A DNA stretch of 64,000 nucleotides from Spirosoma luteum DSM 19990 (GTDB lineage Bacteria; Bacteroidota; Bacteroidia; Cytophagales; Spirosomataceae), in the NCBI RefSeq assembly GCF_000374065.1, contig NZ_KB893245.1, positions 124,001-188,000 on the forward strand. The letters run 5' to 3'. The notes beneath the pieces are model-generated. The model made no database searches and was not told the origin of the DNA. It worked only from the letters and a program-made list of their open reading frames with translations. The position numbers and the translations under genes are program-made. Of the stretch, positions 17,899 through 26,441 are shown piece by piece (position 1 is the first letter of the stretch; each line of letters begins with the position of its first letter).

Positions 17899-18804
17899 CT
17901 ACTTGTCGTTCAGAATCAATGGAACACTCCCACGACCATTCATAATGACAATTTTAGCGTTCGGAGAGGCTGCCAGTTCTTTCTGAGCTTTTATTTGCTC
18001 ATACTGCAACTGTTTATCACTCAGGCCTGTCGACAGTATCTTCTGATAATCGGCAATTCCTTGAGCTTCAACCCGTTTCCGTTCGGCTTCCTGCCGCTCT
18101 TTCTGCAGTACGAACTGCATCTTTTGGGCATCCTGCTCGGCATTTATTTTTGATTCGATGGTCTTTTTAACGGATGCGGGCAGATCGATATTACGAATCA
18201 ACAACTGTTCCAGCAACAGTCCACGCTGCTTGAAGTCAGCTTCAATCGTTTTATAGATACGGGTCTGAAATTCATCACGGCGGGTTGAGTACAATGCAAC
18301 AGCATCGTAGTAAACGGCATTATCCCGTATGCGAGTACGCGTAATGGGACGCACTATTTTGTCCATATAATCTACACCAATCTGCCGATAAATCTTTGGC
18401 GCATCTGCGGGAACAAGCCGGTAAAGTACAGTAAGGTCTATAACAACTTCCAGTCCGTCGGCAGTGAGTACCCGAATGGCATCGTCACCCTGTTTCTGAC
18501 CCTCATCGCGTGCGGCCGACATGGTATAATTCTGCGTTTTTACGTCAAACTCCGATACATCAGCCAATGGATTAACGAAGTTCAGACCAGCGTTCAGCGC
18601 GTGTTCGTTTACATTACCAAAAAGAGAAACGACCCCAACCTGGCCGGCATCAATTTGCCGGACACCTGAGGTAAGCGCGCCCACCACAATCATAATAATA
18701 CCAACTATTTTGATGGGTCTGGAAAAATGGGCAATAGCAAGAGCAGGAGTATTAATTGCAAAACCGGCAATTAATACGAGCATACCAAGTATGATAAAAA
18801 ACAT
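17899..18804 (-). CDS. Prohibitin-like SPFH/Band 7 membrane protein
   Basis: The 301-residue protein has two hydrophobic N-terminal segments (residues ~2-20 and 31-45), followed by VRQIDAGQVGVVSLFGNV, the typical entry to an SPFH domain. Central features include GLNFVNPLADV and the VDLTVLYRLVP strand. A charged helical region then carries NAEQDAQKMQFVLQKERQEAERKRVEAQG, the coiled-coil part through which prohibitins assemble into rings. The family organises membrane microdomains and modulates membrane proteases such as FtsH. No protease gene is adjacent, so the partner here is unknown. The length is typical. Confidence 0.88.
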   Translation of the reverse strand: MFFIILGMLVLIAGFAINTPALAIAHFSRPIKIVGIIMIVVGALTSGVRQIDAGQVGVVSLFGNVNEHALNAGLNFVNPLADVSEFDVKTQNYTMSAARDEGQKQGDDAIRVLTADGLEVVIDLTVLYRLVPADAPKIYRQIGVDYMDKIVRPITRTRIRDNAVYYDAVALYSTRRDEFQTRIYKTIEADFKQRGLLLEQLLIRNIDLPASVKKTIESKINAEQDAQKMQFVLQKERQEAERKRVEAQGIADYQKILSTGLSDKQLQYEQIKAQKELAASPNAKIVIMNGRGSVPLILNDK

Positions 18805-19023
18805 TGTATTGTGAGTATAAGCCGTCCAACGCGGGCTGCCTTGGGTGAAAATAATGATTAAATTGCTATAACCTGGTGGTTGTCAGTTCGTTTTTCCGGG
18901 AGGATCGAACTGTATGCTGGTCATAGAATTAATCAAATATAGCTGAATAGCAGGGGGTAAAAAACGGTATTCGTAAGAACGGGTACCCGGTTATCCAATC
19001 GGTTTAGAAATAGGATAACAAAA

Positions 19024-19054
19024 AAAGGCATCCGGTAAACAACCAGATGCCTTT
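19024..19054 (-). terminator. Intrinsic terminator of DUF1573 gene
   Basis: AAAGGCATC (19024-19032) pairs with GATGCCTTT (19046-19054) around a 13-base loop. Read on the minus strand, the stem is followed by a run of T residues, and it lies about 30 bases after the stop codon of the DUF1573 gene. Confidence 0.85.
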
Positions 19055-19084
19055 CTTGACCACACTGTATAACCCTTCAGTAGA

Positions 19085-19534
19085 TTATCGTGAAGTTTTG
19101 GTACTCTTTTTCTTGTCTTTAGGCGTTGTCGCTTCCGGTGCTGCCGCAGCAGAAGCTTCTTTCTGCGTAGCAACTTCCCCTTTCAGATACAAAACTGTTT
19201 GGCCTGCTTCGGCATTGCTCGTTACCGTTACTGATTTGTTGAAAGGACCAGCAGCCGCTGCATTGAATGTAGCCGATACAGTCCCTGTTTTACCCGGCAT
19301 AACCGGTTCACGTGTCCAGCTTGGCTTGGTGCAACCACAAGATGCCTGTGCATCATTGATAACGACTGGGTCAGAGCCTGTATTCTTGAATTCAAATACA
19401 TACGTCACTGGCTTTCCCTGTTCAACTTTGCCAAAGTCGTGCGTTTCTTTCGCAAATTTCAGAACTCCCTTCTGGGCGTAGCCAACTGCGACAAACACAA
19501 ATAAAGCTACGAAAAGTGAAAAAGTCTTTTTCAT
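19085..19534 (-). CDS. Secreted DUF1573 protein
   Basis: The 149-residue product has a signal peptide (MKKTFSLFVALFVFVAVGYA, cleavage before QKG). Its core resembles DUF1573: FAKETHDFGKVEQGKPVTYVF, then FKNTGSDPVVINDAQASCGCTKP and a final beta-strand region (GKTGTVSATFNAAA). The family is an immunoglobulin-like beta-sandwich in the periplasm or on the surface of Bacteroidota, with a conserved CGC/T motif. Its exact function is unknown. The C-terminus is lysine- and threonine-rich and looks unstructured. Confidence 0.88.
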   Translation of the reverse strand: MKKTFSLFVALFVFVAVGYAQKGVLKFAKETHDFGKVEQGKPVTYVFEFKNTGSDPVVINDAQASCGCTKPSWTREPVMPGKTGTVSATFNAAAAGPFNKSVTVTSNAEAGQTVLYLKGEVATQKEASAAAAPEATTPKDKKKSTKTSR

Positions 19535-19776
19535 TATACTAAACGGAATTATGATTTGGTTATTAAAATACTGAGCCTTGTACCAGTAGCTTAAGCAAAC
19601 ATTCTGCCAGAATGCGTACTGCTGGCTGATTTGTTAACAAAGAAACAGATAAAATCGTTTTTTTGAAAGCTGACTTGTTTTATCTTACTTTACTTTCGCT
19701 TGGTAATCGATAAATGGCTTGCCAGCGGCTTCATTGACAAATTGATTGTTATACGATTTCAATCCGTAGCCCTGTT

Positions 19777-22197
19777 TTGATAGCAAACGAACAACTCCGC
19801 TCGACTGATATTTTAAGTCGTGAAAAAATCCTGTTAGATTACCGAATGGCTTGCGAAAGCCGACAGGTTAGTCTGTTGGGTCGGCGCGATGTGATGGGAG
19901 GTCGGGCGAAATTTGGCATATTCGGTGACGGAAAGGAACTGGCTCAAATGGCAGCTGCACGGTTCTTTGACCGGGGCGATTATCGTTCGGGTTACTACCG
20001 TGACCAGACTTTTGTAGCGGCTCTGGGTGAGCTTACCTGGCAGGAATTTTTCGCGCAACTCTATGCGCATACGGATGTTAAAGCCGAGCCCAGTACGGCT
20101 GGTCGTTCTATGAACGGGCACTTTTCCACCCGCTGGCTCGATGAACGGGGACTTTGGCGTAATCAGACCGAACTCTATAACTCCGTGTGTGATATTTCGC
20201 CCACGGCAGGGCAGATTCCCCGGTCGGTAGGACTTGCGTATGCGTCAAAATTGTTTCGCCATAACCCCAATTTAGCGGGCTTAACCAATTTTTCCCGAAA
20301 AGGCAATGAAGTGGTTTTTGCCAATATTGGCGATGCCTCTACCTCGCAGGGTATGTTCTGGGAAACCATGAATGCCGCTGCGGTACTACAGGTTCCTTTA
20401 CTGACCTCCGTTTGGGATGATGGCTATGGCATTTCTGTTCCTACTGAATACCAGACCGTCAAGGGGAGCATATCCAAAGCATTAACCGGATTTCAGCGGG
20501 ATGATTCCAGCGAAGGTACCCACGCCAAAGGCTTGGAAATATTTACGGTGAAAGGCTGGGATTACATTGGCTTGCTGGAGACCTATCAACAGGCAGCGCA
20601 TATATGCCGGGAAGAGCAGGTGCCCGTGCTGGTTCATGTGGAGGAACTTACGCAGCCGCAGGGGCACTCATCATCGGGTTCGCATGAGCGGTATAAATCA
20701 AAAGACCGGTTGGCCTGGGAAGTTGAGCATGATTGTAACCGGGTGTTTCGGCAATGGATCCTGGAAAATGGATATGCCACCACCGAAGAACTGGAAACCA
20801 TTGAGGAGGAAGCAAAACAAGTGGCTAAGCTGGCCCGGCTCGAAGCGTGGAAAGCATTTCAACAATCCATGAAGTCGGATTTTGACAGCGCACTTGAGTT
20901 ACTTCAACAGGTCGCCCGCCATAATTCAAAATCGGCTGGGTTGATGGCTATTCGGGAAGAGCTGCGAAAAGGATTCTCTCCAATTCGCCGGGATGCCGTT
21001 TCGGCCGTACGGAAAGCTCTTCGGCTGCTTCGAACCGATTCCAGTACCGGAAAACAACGGTTAGCAGACTGGCTGAAGCGGACGAATGCCGATAATGAAG
21101 AACGATATAGTTCGCATCTGTATAGTGAGTCGCCCGATTCGCCAATGCTGGTGAAAGGCATTCCCGCACATTTTACGGATGACAGTCCGGCCCTGGATGG
21201 GTATCAGATATTACAGCGGTATTTTGATAACCTGTTCACCCGGGATCCGCGTGTGGTGGCGTTGGGTGAAGACGTTGGCATGATTGGCGACGTAAATCAG
21301 GGTTTTGCCGGTTTACAGGAAAAGTTCGGCGAGATTCGTATTACGGATACGGGCATTCGTGAAACTACTATCATTGGACAAGGGATAGGAATGGCCATGC
21401 GGGGGCTGCGTCCTATTGTCGAAATTCAGTACTTCGACTACATCTATTATGCGTTGGCCACGCTCACCGACGATTTAGCTACGTTGCTCTATCGCACCAA
21501 AGGAGGGCAAAAAGCACCACTAATCATCCGCACCCGTGGTCATCGACTGGAAGGGATCTGGCATTCCGGCTCACCACTGGGGGCCATGCTGGGTAGCCTG
21601 CGTGGATTACACATCCTGGTGCCTCGCAACATGACTCAGGCAGTAGGTTTTTATAACACACTCATTAAAGGAGACGACCCGGCCCTGCTCATTGAGTCGC
21701 TCAATGGGTACCGGCTCAAAGAACTGTTGCCAGATAATCTGAGCGAATTCTGTGTGCCACTGGGTGTGCCGGAAACGCTTCGTTCGGGTACGGACTTTAC
21801 AATTGTTACCTATGGCTCTATGTGCCGGATTGTTATGGAAGCGGCCAGCCAGTTAGAGCAAATGAATATAAGTGTCGAAGTTATTGACGTGCAGACGCTT
21901 CTCCCGTTCGATGTGCATCATGTAATTGCCGAATCCATCAGGAGAACCAATCGGGTGCTGTTCGCCGATGAAGATGTGCCGGGTGGCGCGTCAGCCTATA
22001 TGATGCAGCAGGTCATTGAAGGGCAGGACGGGTATCGTTACCTGGATTCTGCTCCGCGCACCCTGTCGGCCAAAGCACACCGGCCACCCTACGGTTCTGA
22101 CGGGGATTATTTTTCCAAGCCTAACGTTGATGATGTCATCGAGACTGTGTACGCGCTTATGAACGAAGTCGAGCCGGCACGCTTTCCCAAAATTTAG
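19777..22197 (+). CDS. Fused 2-oxoacid dehydrogenase E1 alpha/beta subunits
   Basis: The 806-residue protein joins two normally separate subunits. The N-terminal half (to about residue 380) is E1 alpha-like: AEPSTAGRSMNGHFST, then the thiamine-diphosphate motif GDASTSQGMFWETMNAA and VPLLTSVWDDGYGISVPT. The C-terminal half (from about 470) is E1 beta-like, with VVALGEDVGMIGDVNQGF, RPIVEIQYFDYIYYAL and VIDVQTLLPFD. Such fusions are usual in Bacteroidota and act as the decarboxylating component of branched-chain or related 2-oxoacid dehydrogenase complexes. The E2 and E3 partners are not in this window. The TTG at 19777 was kept as start because conserved sequence (TDILSREKILLDYRMAC) begins soon after it and no upstream ATG is in frame. 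nuoI starts 50 bp downstream. Confidence 0.87.
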   Translation: MIANEQLRSTDILSREKILLDYRMACESRQVSLLGRRDVMGGRAKFGIFGDGKELAQMAAARFFDRGDYRSGYYRDQTFVAALGELTWQEFFAQLYAHTDVKAEPSTAGRSMNGHFSTRWLDERGLWRNQTELYNSVCDISPTAGQIPRSVGLAYASKLFRHNPNLAGLTNFSRKGNEVVFANIGDASTSQGMFWETMNAAAVLQVPLLTSVWDDGYGISVPTEYQTVKGSISKALTGFQRDDSSEGTHAKGLEIFTVKGWDYIGLLETYQQAAHICREEQVPVLVHVEELTQPQGHSSSGSHERYKSKDRLAWEVEHDCNRVFRQWILENGYATTEELETIEEEAKQVAKLARLEAWKAFQQSMKSDFDSALELLQQVARHNSKSAGLMAIREELRKGFSPIRRDAVSAVRKALRLLRTDSSTGKQRLADWLKRTNADNEERYSSHLYSESPDSPMLVKGIPAHFTDDSPALDGYQILQRYFDNLFTRDPRVVALGEDVGMIGDVNQGFAGLQEKFGEIRITDTGIRETTIIGQGIGMAMRGLRPIVEIQYFDYIYYALATLTDDLATLLYRTKGGQKAPLIIRTRGHRLEGIWHSGSPLGAMLGSLRGLHILVPRNMTQAVGFYNTLIKGDDPALLIESLNGYRLKELLPDNLSEFCVPLGVPETLRSGTDFTIVTYGSMCRIVMEAASQLEQMNISVEVIDVQTLLPFDVHHVIAESIRRTNRVLFADEDVPGGASAYMMQQVIEGQDGYRYLDSAPRTLSAKAHRPPYGSDGDYFSKPNVDDVIETVYALMNEVEPARFPKI

Positions 22198-22247
22198 CGA
22201 ATGAGCGAATCTAACGTGTACATTTATTCGCTCGTTTACTCTCAACC

Positions 22248-23501
22248 ATGTCATATTTCCAAGACATAAAGACCGGTATTTTAACGTCAATCAAAGGGCT
22301 TAGTCTCACGCTCAGGCACTTGCGGAACGCCACAAAACGGCGCACGCCCGAAGGTGTTGCCAGTGACAACTACTTCGAATTGCAGGATGGTCTGGTTACG
22401 TTGCAGTACCCGTACGAACAGTTACCAATCCCCGACAACGGACGCTATCGGCTCCGCAACGAGATTGAGGATTGTATTGTGTGTGACAAATGTGCCAAAG
22501 TTTGTCCCGTTGACTGCATTACCATCGATGCGATCAAAGCGACGGAAGAGGTCGGCCGCGCATCAGACGGGTCGCCCATTCGGTTGTACGCAGCTGCCTT
22601 TGATATCGACATGGCCAAGTGCTGCTACTGTGGTTTGTGCACCGTCGTTTGCCCAACCGAGTGCCTGACGATGGACAAGAAATTCGACTACAGCGAATTT
22701 GAACTGGGTAAACTAACTTACGAGTTCTCAAACCTTAGTAAAGAACAGGCCGACGAGAAGCGGATATTGTACGAGCAGTTTTTACAGGAAAAAGAAGCCG
22801 CAAAAGCGGCTCAGGTTTCGGCTAAAGCAACGGCAGTTCCAGCTACGGAGGTAGATTCCGTTCCTCCGAAGGAAGCACCCAAACGGCCCGCGTTCCGACC
22901 AACGGCAAAGCCAAAAGCCCCGATACCCGCCGAGCCGGTACTCAACAAAGACAGCTTGGAAGAAGCGACTGTTGAAAATCCGGCTACAGATGCTACTCCC
23001 ACCGAGATGGAGCGAATTGCGCAGGGAGGACTGGAATCAGCGAAACACCCTACTTTTGAGACAGCCCCGGCAACGGAAGGCCTGCCTACGGATGAAGTAG
23101 TGAAGGATGTGCCCGCTGTAGTTGAAAAGCTAGCAACGTCGAAGCCTGCGTTCCGGCCTACTATGAAACCACCCGTTGCCAAAAATAAGGACAAAGTGGA
23201 AGGAGAGCCTGAACAGGAAGTTCCAAAATCAGCGGGTAAGCCAGCCGGTTTTCGTCCTACTATGAAACCGGCTGCGAAAGAACCCGATGTTCCTGCTGCC
23301 AACGAAACGCCCAAACCGAAACCGGCCTTTAAACCAACCATGAAACCGTCGGTTCCGAAGGGTGATGAGCCAGAAATGGACGCAACGACACCCACCGAAG
23401 CGGTGGCACCACCGAAGCCAACGCCTGCCTTTCGGCCTACCATGAAGCCAAAAGTAAAGCCAGACGAGGCTACTCAAAGCAGCCACAAAACAAACGAATA
23501 A
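22248..23501 (+). CDS. nuoI: NADH-quinone oxidoreductase subunit I with long repeat-bearing C-terminus
   Basis: Residues 1 to ~160 are NuoI, the subunit carrying the N6a and N6b clusters that hands electrons towards the quinone site. Two 4Fe-4S motifs are complete: C76-x2-C79-x2-C82-x3-C86-P, and C125-x2-C128-x2-C131-x3-C135-P. Residues ~180-417 are an extra proline-, lysine- and glutamate-rich tail with five copies of a PAFRPTMKP-like motif, at about 214, 300, 333, 359 and 393. Typical NuoI proteins end near residue 160-220, so the tail roughly doubles the length. It looks disordered and its role is unknown. The stop codon abuts the nuoJ start, so the genes are tightly coupled. Confidence 0.92.
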   Translation: MSYFQDIKTGILTSIKGLSLTLRHLRNATKRRTPEGVASDNYFELQDGLVTLQYPYEQLPIPDNGRYRLRNEIEDCIVCDKCAKVCPVDCITIDAIKATEEVGRASDGSPIRLYAAAFDIDMAKCCYCGLCTVVCPTECLTMDKKFDYSEFELGKLTYEFSNLSKEQADEKRILYEQFLQEKEAAKAAQVSAKATAVPATEVDSVPPKEAPKRPAFRPTAKPKAPIPAEPVLNKDSLEEATVENPATDATPTEMERIAQGGLESAKHPTFETAPATEGLPTDEVVKDVPAVVEKLATSKPAFRPTMKPPVAKNKDKVEGEPEQEVPKSAGKPAGFRPTMKPAAKEPDVPAANETPKPKPAFKPTMKPSVPKGDEPEMDATTPTEAVAPPKPTPAFRPTMKPKVKPDEATQSSHKTNE

Positions 23502-24059
23502 ATGCTCCAACTTGCCTTCTACGCGTTTGCGGCTCTGACGATTATTGGCGCGTTTGCGGTTCTGGTTACCCGTAATGTGCTCTATGCAGCTTTTTTTCTG
23601 TTGCTAACCCTACTGGGTACTGCCGGGTTATTTGTACTGTCCAGTGCTGATTTCCTGGCTATTGCCCAGATAATGATATACGTGGGGGGCGTACTGGTGC
23701 TGGTGATTTTTGGGGTGATGCTCACCCACAAACCGGATTCGTCTACCGACGTTAGTAATCAACAACAGAACCGTATCCCTTCCTCAAATCGCAGGGGGGC
23801 AGGTTCCTCCTGGGTTGTTGGTGCACTGGTGGCGGGGAGTTTGTTCGCGGCTTTGTTTATGGTGTTGGTCCGGGCAAATTTCAGACTATTGAATCAGCCC
23901 GTTGGGTGGAAAAGTACCGTCAATACCATTGGGATGCAGCTAATGACCGAATACGTTGTCCCTTTCGAAACGGTCGCTATTCTACTGCTTGCCGCGCTCG
24001 TAGGGGCTACGTACCTGGCTTCCCCGCTTGCTAAACCTACCCGATATGCAACCCGTTGA
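23502..24059 (+). CDS. nuoJ: NADH-quinone oxidoreductase subunit J
   Basis: The 185-residue integral membrane protein shows five hydrophobic segments and the NuoJ signature around [20 protein letters not shown] and [21 protein letters not shown]. It belongs to the proton-translocating membrane arm of complex I. A polar loop ([20 protein letters not shown]) lies between segments three and four. Its ATG follows the nuoI stop directly, and its last 14 bases overlap the nuoK start. Confidence 0.93.
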   Translation: MLQLAFYAFAALTIIGAFAVLVTRNVLYAAFFLLLTLLGTAGLFVLSSADFLAIAQIMIYVGGVLVLVIFGVMLTHKPDSSTDVSNQQQNRIPSSNRRGAGSSWVVGALVAGSLFAALFMVLVRANFRLLNQPVGWKSTVNTIGMQLMTEYVVPFETVAILLLAALVGATYLASPLAKPTRYATR

Positions 24060-24357
24060 TAGTTTTCTTTTTTTGCTGGTGGGGGCTGCTTTGTTCTGCA
24101 TCGGCCTGACCGTCGTGCTGCTCAAACGACACGCTATCGTGGTTCTAATGGGTATTGAACTGATGCTCAATGCGGTGAATATTAACCTCGTCGCTTTCAG
24201 CCAATATGACCCCGACCGAATACAGGGGCAGATGCTGGCTTTGTTCGTTATCGTTGTGGCGGCTGCCGAATCGGCCGTTGCGCTGGCGATTCTTATCCAG
24301 GTTTACCGCCATTTCCGAACGGCCCAGCTGGATGAACTAACCGAATTAAATCAATGA
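24046..24357 (+). CDS. nuoK: NADH-quinone oxidoreductase subunit K
   Basis: The 103-residue protein has three hydrophobic segments and the NuoK signatures [20 protein letters not shown] and [17 protein letters not shown]. These contain the two buried membrane glutamates (GIE and AAE) of the proton pathway. The ATG at 24046 gives the normal length; an upstream TTG at 24028 is less likely. It overlaps nuoJ by 14 bases. Confidence 0.93.
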   Translation: MQPVDSFLFLLVGAALFCIGLTVVLLKRHAIVVLMGIELMLNAVNINLVAFSQYDPDRIQGQMLALFVIVVAAAESAVALAILIQVYRHFRTAQLDELTELNQ

Positions 24358-24491
24358 CTATACTACACGCCAATTCTTCTGACAAAGAGTGTGGCTATAA
24401 TCCGTAGAGAGCTGCTTAAGCCGAAGCACACGGCTATTTGCTTCCCTGTCAGATAATCGGGATATTTGCGGCCAATTCTGCCCGAATACGA

Positions 24492-26399
24492 ATGCCCGTT
24501 GATACCTTCCAACTACTCCACCTGCTTACTGCTTTCTTAGTAGGATTGCCCTTTGCGGGCTTTCTGGTTTTGGTACTGGTAAGCCGTCGGGTGGCGGGTT
24601 CGCTGGCTATCTTACTGACTACAACCGGGCTTATTCTATCCGTACTGCTGGCTATAAACCTCCCCAAACAGGCACTATCTATTCAGGCCGACTGGGCTAC
24701 GTTATCGGGTTTATCGTTCCCAATCAGTTTTAACGTCGATGCGTTGGCAGCTCTGATGCTGGTGGTGGTTCATTTTGTAGCGTTACTTGTACAGATTTAC
24801 TCTATATCCTACCTGCACGATGAGCCGAAGCTAAGCCGGTATTTTGCCTATCTACAATTGTTCATTGGTGCCATGCTGGGTATCGTGCTGGCGGGGAATC
24901 TGCTGGTTATGTACGCTTTTTGGGAGTTGGTGGGGCTAGCCTCGTATCTGCTGATTGGTTTTTATACCGAACGCCCGGCAGCATCTAAAGCCGCCCAGAA
25001 AGCGTTTCTAATGAATCGGGTTGGCGATGTTGGGTTTCTTATTGGCATTTTCCTTACTTATTACTACTTCGATACGCTTGACCTCGCACTCCTGACCGCC
25101 AATAGTAGCGCTGTCGTAGCCCCAACTGCGCTGGGGTTGTGCCTGTTTATGGGTTGCGTGGGTAAATCGGCGCAGTTTCCACTGCTCACCTGGCTCCCCG
25201 ATGCCATGGAGGGCCCAACACCGGTATCGGCCCTGCTGCATGCGGCTACGATGGTTGCTGCGGGTATCTTCCTTCTCGCCCGAATTCACCCCCTGCTCTC
25301 ACCCGATGCGCTGATGGTGATAGCTTTAATTGGTACGATAACTACCATTTGGGGTGGTTATTCAGCCCTGTTCCAGACAGATATCAAAAAGGTACTGGCT
25401 TTCTCCACAGTGTCGCAGTTGGGCCTGATGGTAGCCGCCATGGGGACTGGCAACGTGCAGGGCGCTATGTTCCATTTGCTGACTCATGCATGTTTCAAAG
25501 CGGGCTTGTTTTTAAGTGCAGGCGCGGTAATCCATGCCGTACACACGCAGGATATGCGAATGATGGGTGGATTGCGTCATTTTCTGCCGACTACCTTTCT
25601 GGCCTATACCGTTTGTGCGGCCGCGCTGGTTGGGTTGCCCTTTTTCTCTGGATTTCTGTCAAAAGAAACCATGCTGAATGGAGCTTTTAGCTGGGCGGGT
25701 GAGCAGAAGACCTTCCTGGCATACCTCGTTCCGGTGTCGCTTTTACTATCGTCAGCATTAACGGCTCTGTATATGGTCCGGCAGTGGCGACTCATTTTCT
25801 TTGGTCAATACCGAAACGAACTTATTCCGGTAACGCAGGCGCACGAACCCGACTGGCTGATGCGTGGACCAGTGGTCTTGCTGGCGATTTTATCGGTAGG
25901 ATTCTGGTTTTCCATAAACCCACTCTCCGCTCATGAAAGCTGGTTTTTCCGGATTTTCCCGTCAGCAACGGAAACCACTTTCTGGTGGATGGCTCCCCTT
26001 TCTATTTTTCTGGTGCTAGTGGGTGGATGGCTTGGGTTTCGGATACAGGACCCCCGTTCCGACTCCAGCGTCGTTCAGCTTTCGCTCCGGTACGGCTTCC
26101 TTGACTTTTTTTATCAACACCTAGTAATCAAGCCAACACTCAGACTGTCGGCCCTGCTTAACCGGACAGACCATCGCGTGGTCGACGGACTGGTTGATGG
26201 TTTTGGCGTATCGGTAGTTGTTTTGGCGCATATTACCCGCGTTGTCGATAAACTGGGCCTCGATGGTCTTGTCAACCGAATTGTCTGGTTGGTAGGCCGG
26301 TTAGGAAGCCTGACGCGTTCCGTGCAAAACGGCCGGATTCAGTCTTATATTACAGCGGCAGTTGTCGGGTTGTTAGTTGTACTTTGGTGGATTTTATAA
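24492..26399 (+). CDS. nuoL: NADH-quinone oxidoreductase subunit L
   Basis: The 635-residue protein (ATG at 24492; a TTG at 24438 would add 18 unconserved residues) is a complex I antiporter-like subunit with about 15 membrane segments. Family signatures include FWELVGLASYLLIGFY, GKSAQFPLLTWLPDAMEGP, PVSALLHAATMVAAGIF and THACFKAGLF. The C-terminal part (HRVVDGLVDGFGV and on) is the expected amphipathic helix plus last membrane anchor. It lies 134 bp after nuoK, a gap that could hold a processing site. It translocates protons together with NuoM. Confidence 0.94.
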   Translation: MPVDTFQLLHLLTAFLVGLPFAGFLVLVLVSRRVAGSLAILLTTTGLILSVLLAINLPKQALSIQADWATLSGLSFPISFNVDALAALMLVVVHFVALLVQIYSISYLHDEPKLSRYFAYLQLFIGAMLGIVLAGNLLVMYAFWELVGLASYLLIGFYTERPAASKAAQKAFLMNRVGDVGFLIGIFLTYYYFDTLDLALLTANSSAVVAPTALGLCLFMGCVGKSAQFPLLTWLPDAMEGPTPVSALLHAATMVAAGIFLLARIHPLLSPDALMVIALIGTITTIWGGYSALFQTDIKKVLAFSTVSQLGLMVAAMGTGNVQGAMFHLLTHACFKAGLFLSAGAVIHAVHTQDMRMMGGLRHFLPTTFLAYTVCAAALVGLPFFSGFLSKETMLNGAFSWAGEQKTFLAYLVPVSLLLSSALTALYMVRQWRLIFFGQYRNELIPVTQAHEPDWLMRGPVVLLAILSVGFWFSINPLSAHESWFFRIFPSATETTFWWMAPLSIFLVLVGGWLGFRIQDPRSDSSVVQLSLRYGFLDFFYQHLVIKPTLRLSALLNRTDHRVVDGLVDGFGVSVVVLAHITRVVDKLGLDGLVNRIVWLVGRLGSLTRSVQNGRIQSYITAAVVGLLVVLWWIL

Positions 26400-26441
26400 G
26401 CATGCCGGTAGCCCAATAAAGTGGCACTACCCGTGATAACT

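Noticed and set aside
19047..19481. 144-codon plus-strand frame over the DUF1573 gene
   Set aside because: The opposite strand encodes a clear DUF1573 protein with signal peptide, so this frame is a shadow.
22811..23443. 210-codon antisense frame opposite the nuoI tail
   Set aside because: It mirrors the repetitive proline/lysine coding of nuoI and shows only low-complexity Gly/Ser sequence.
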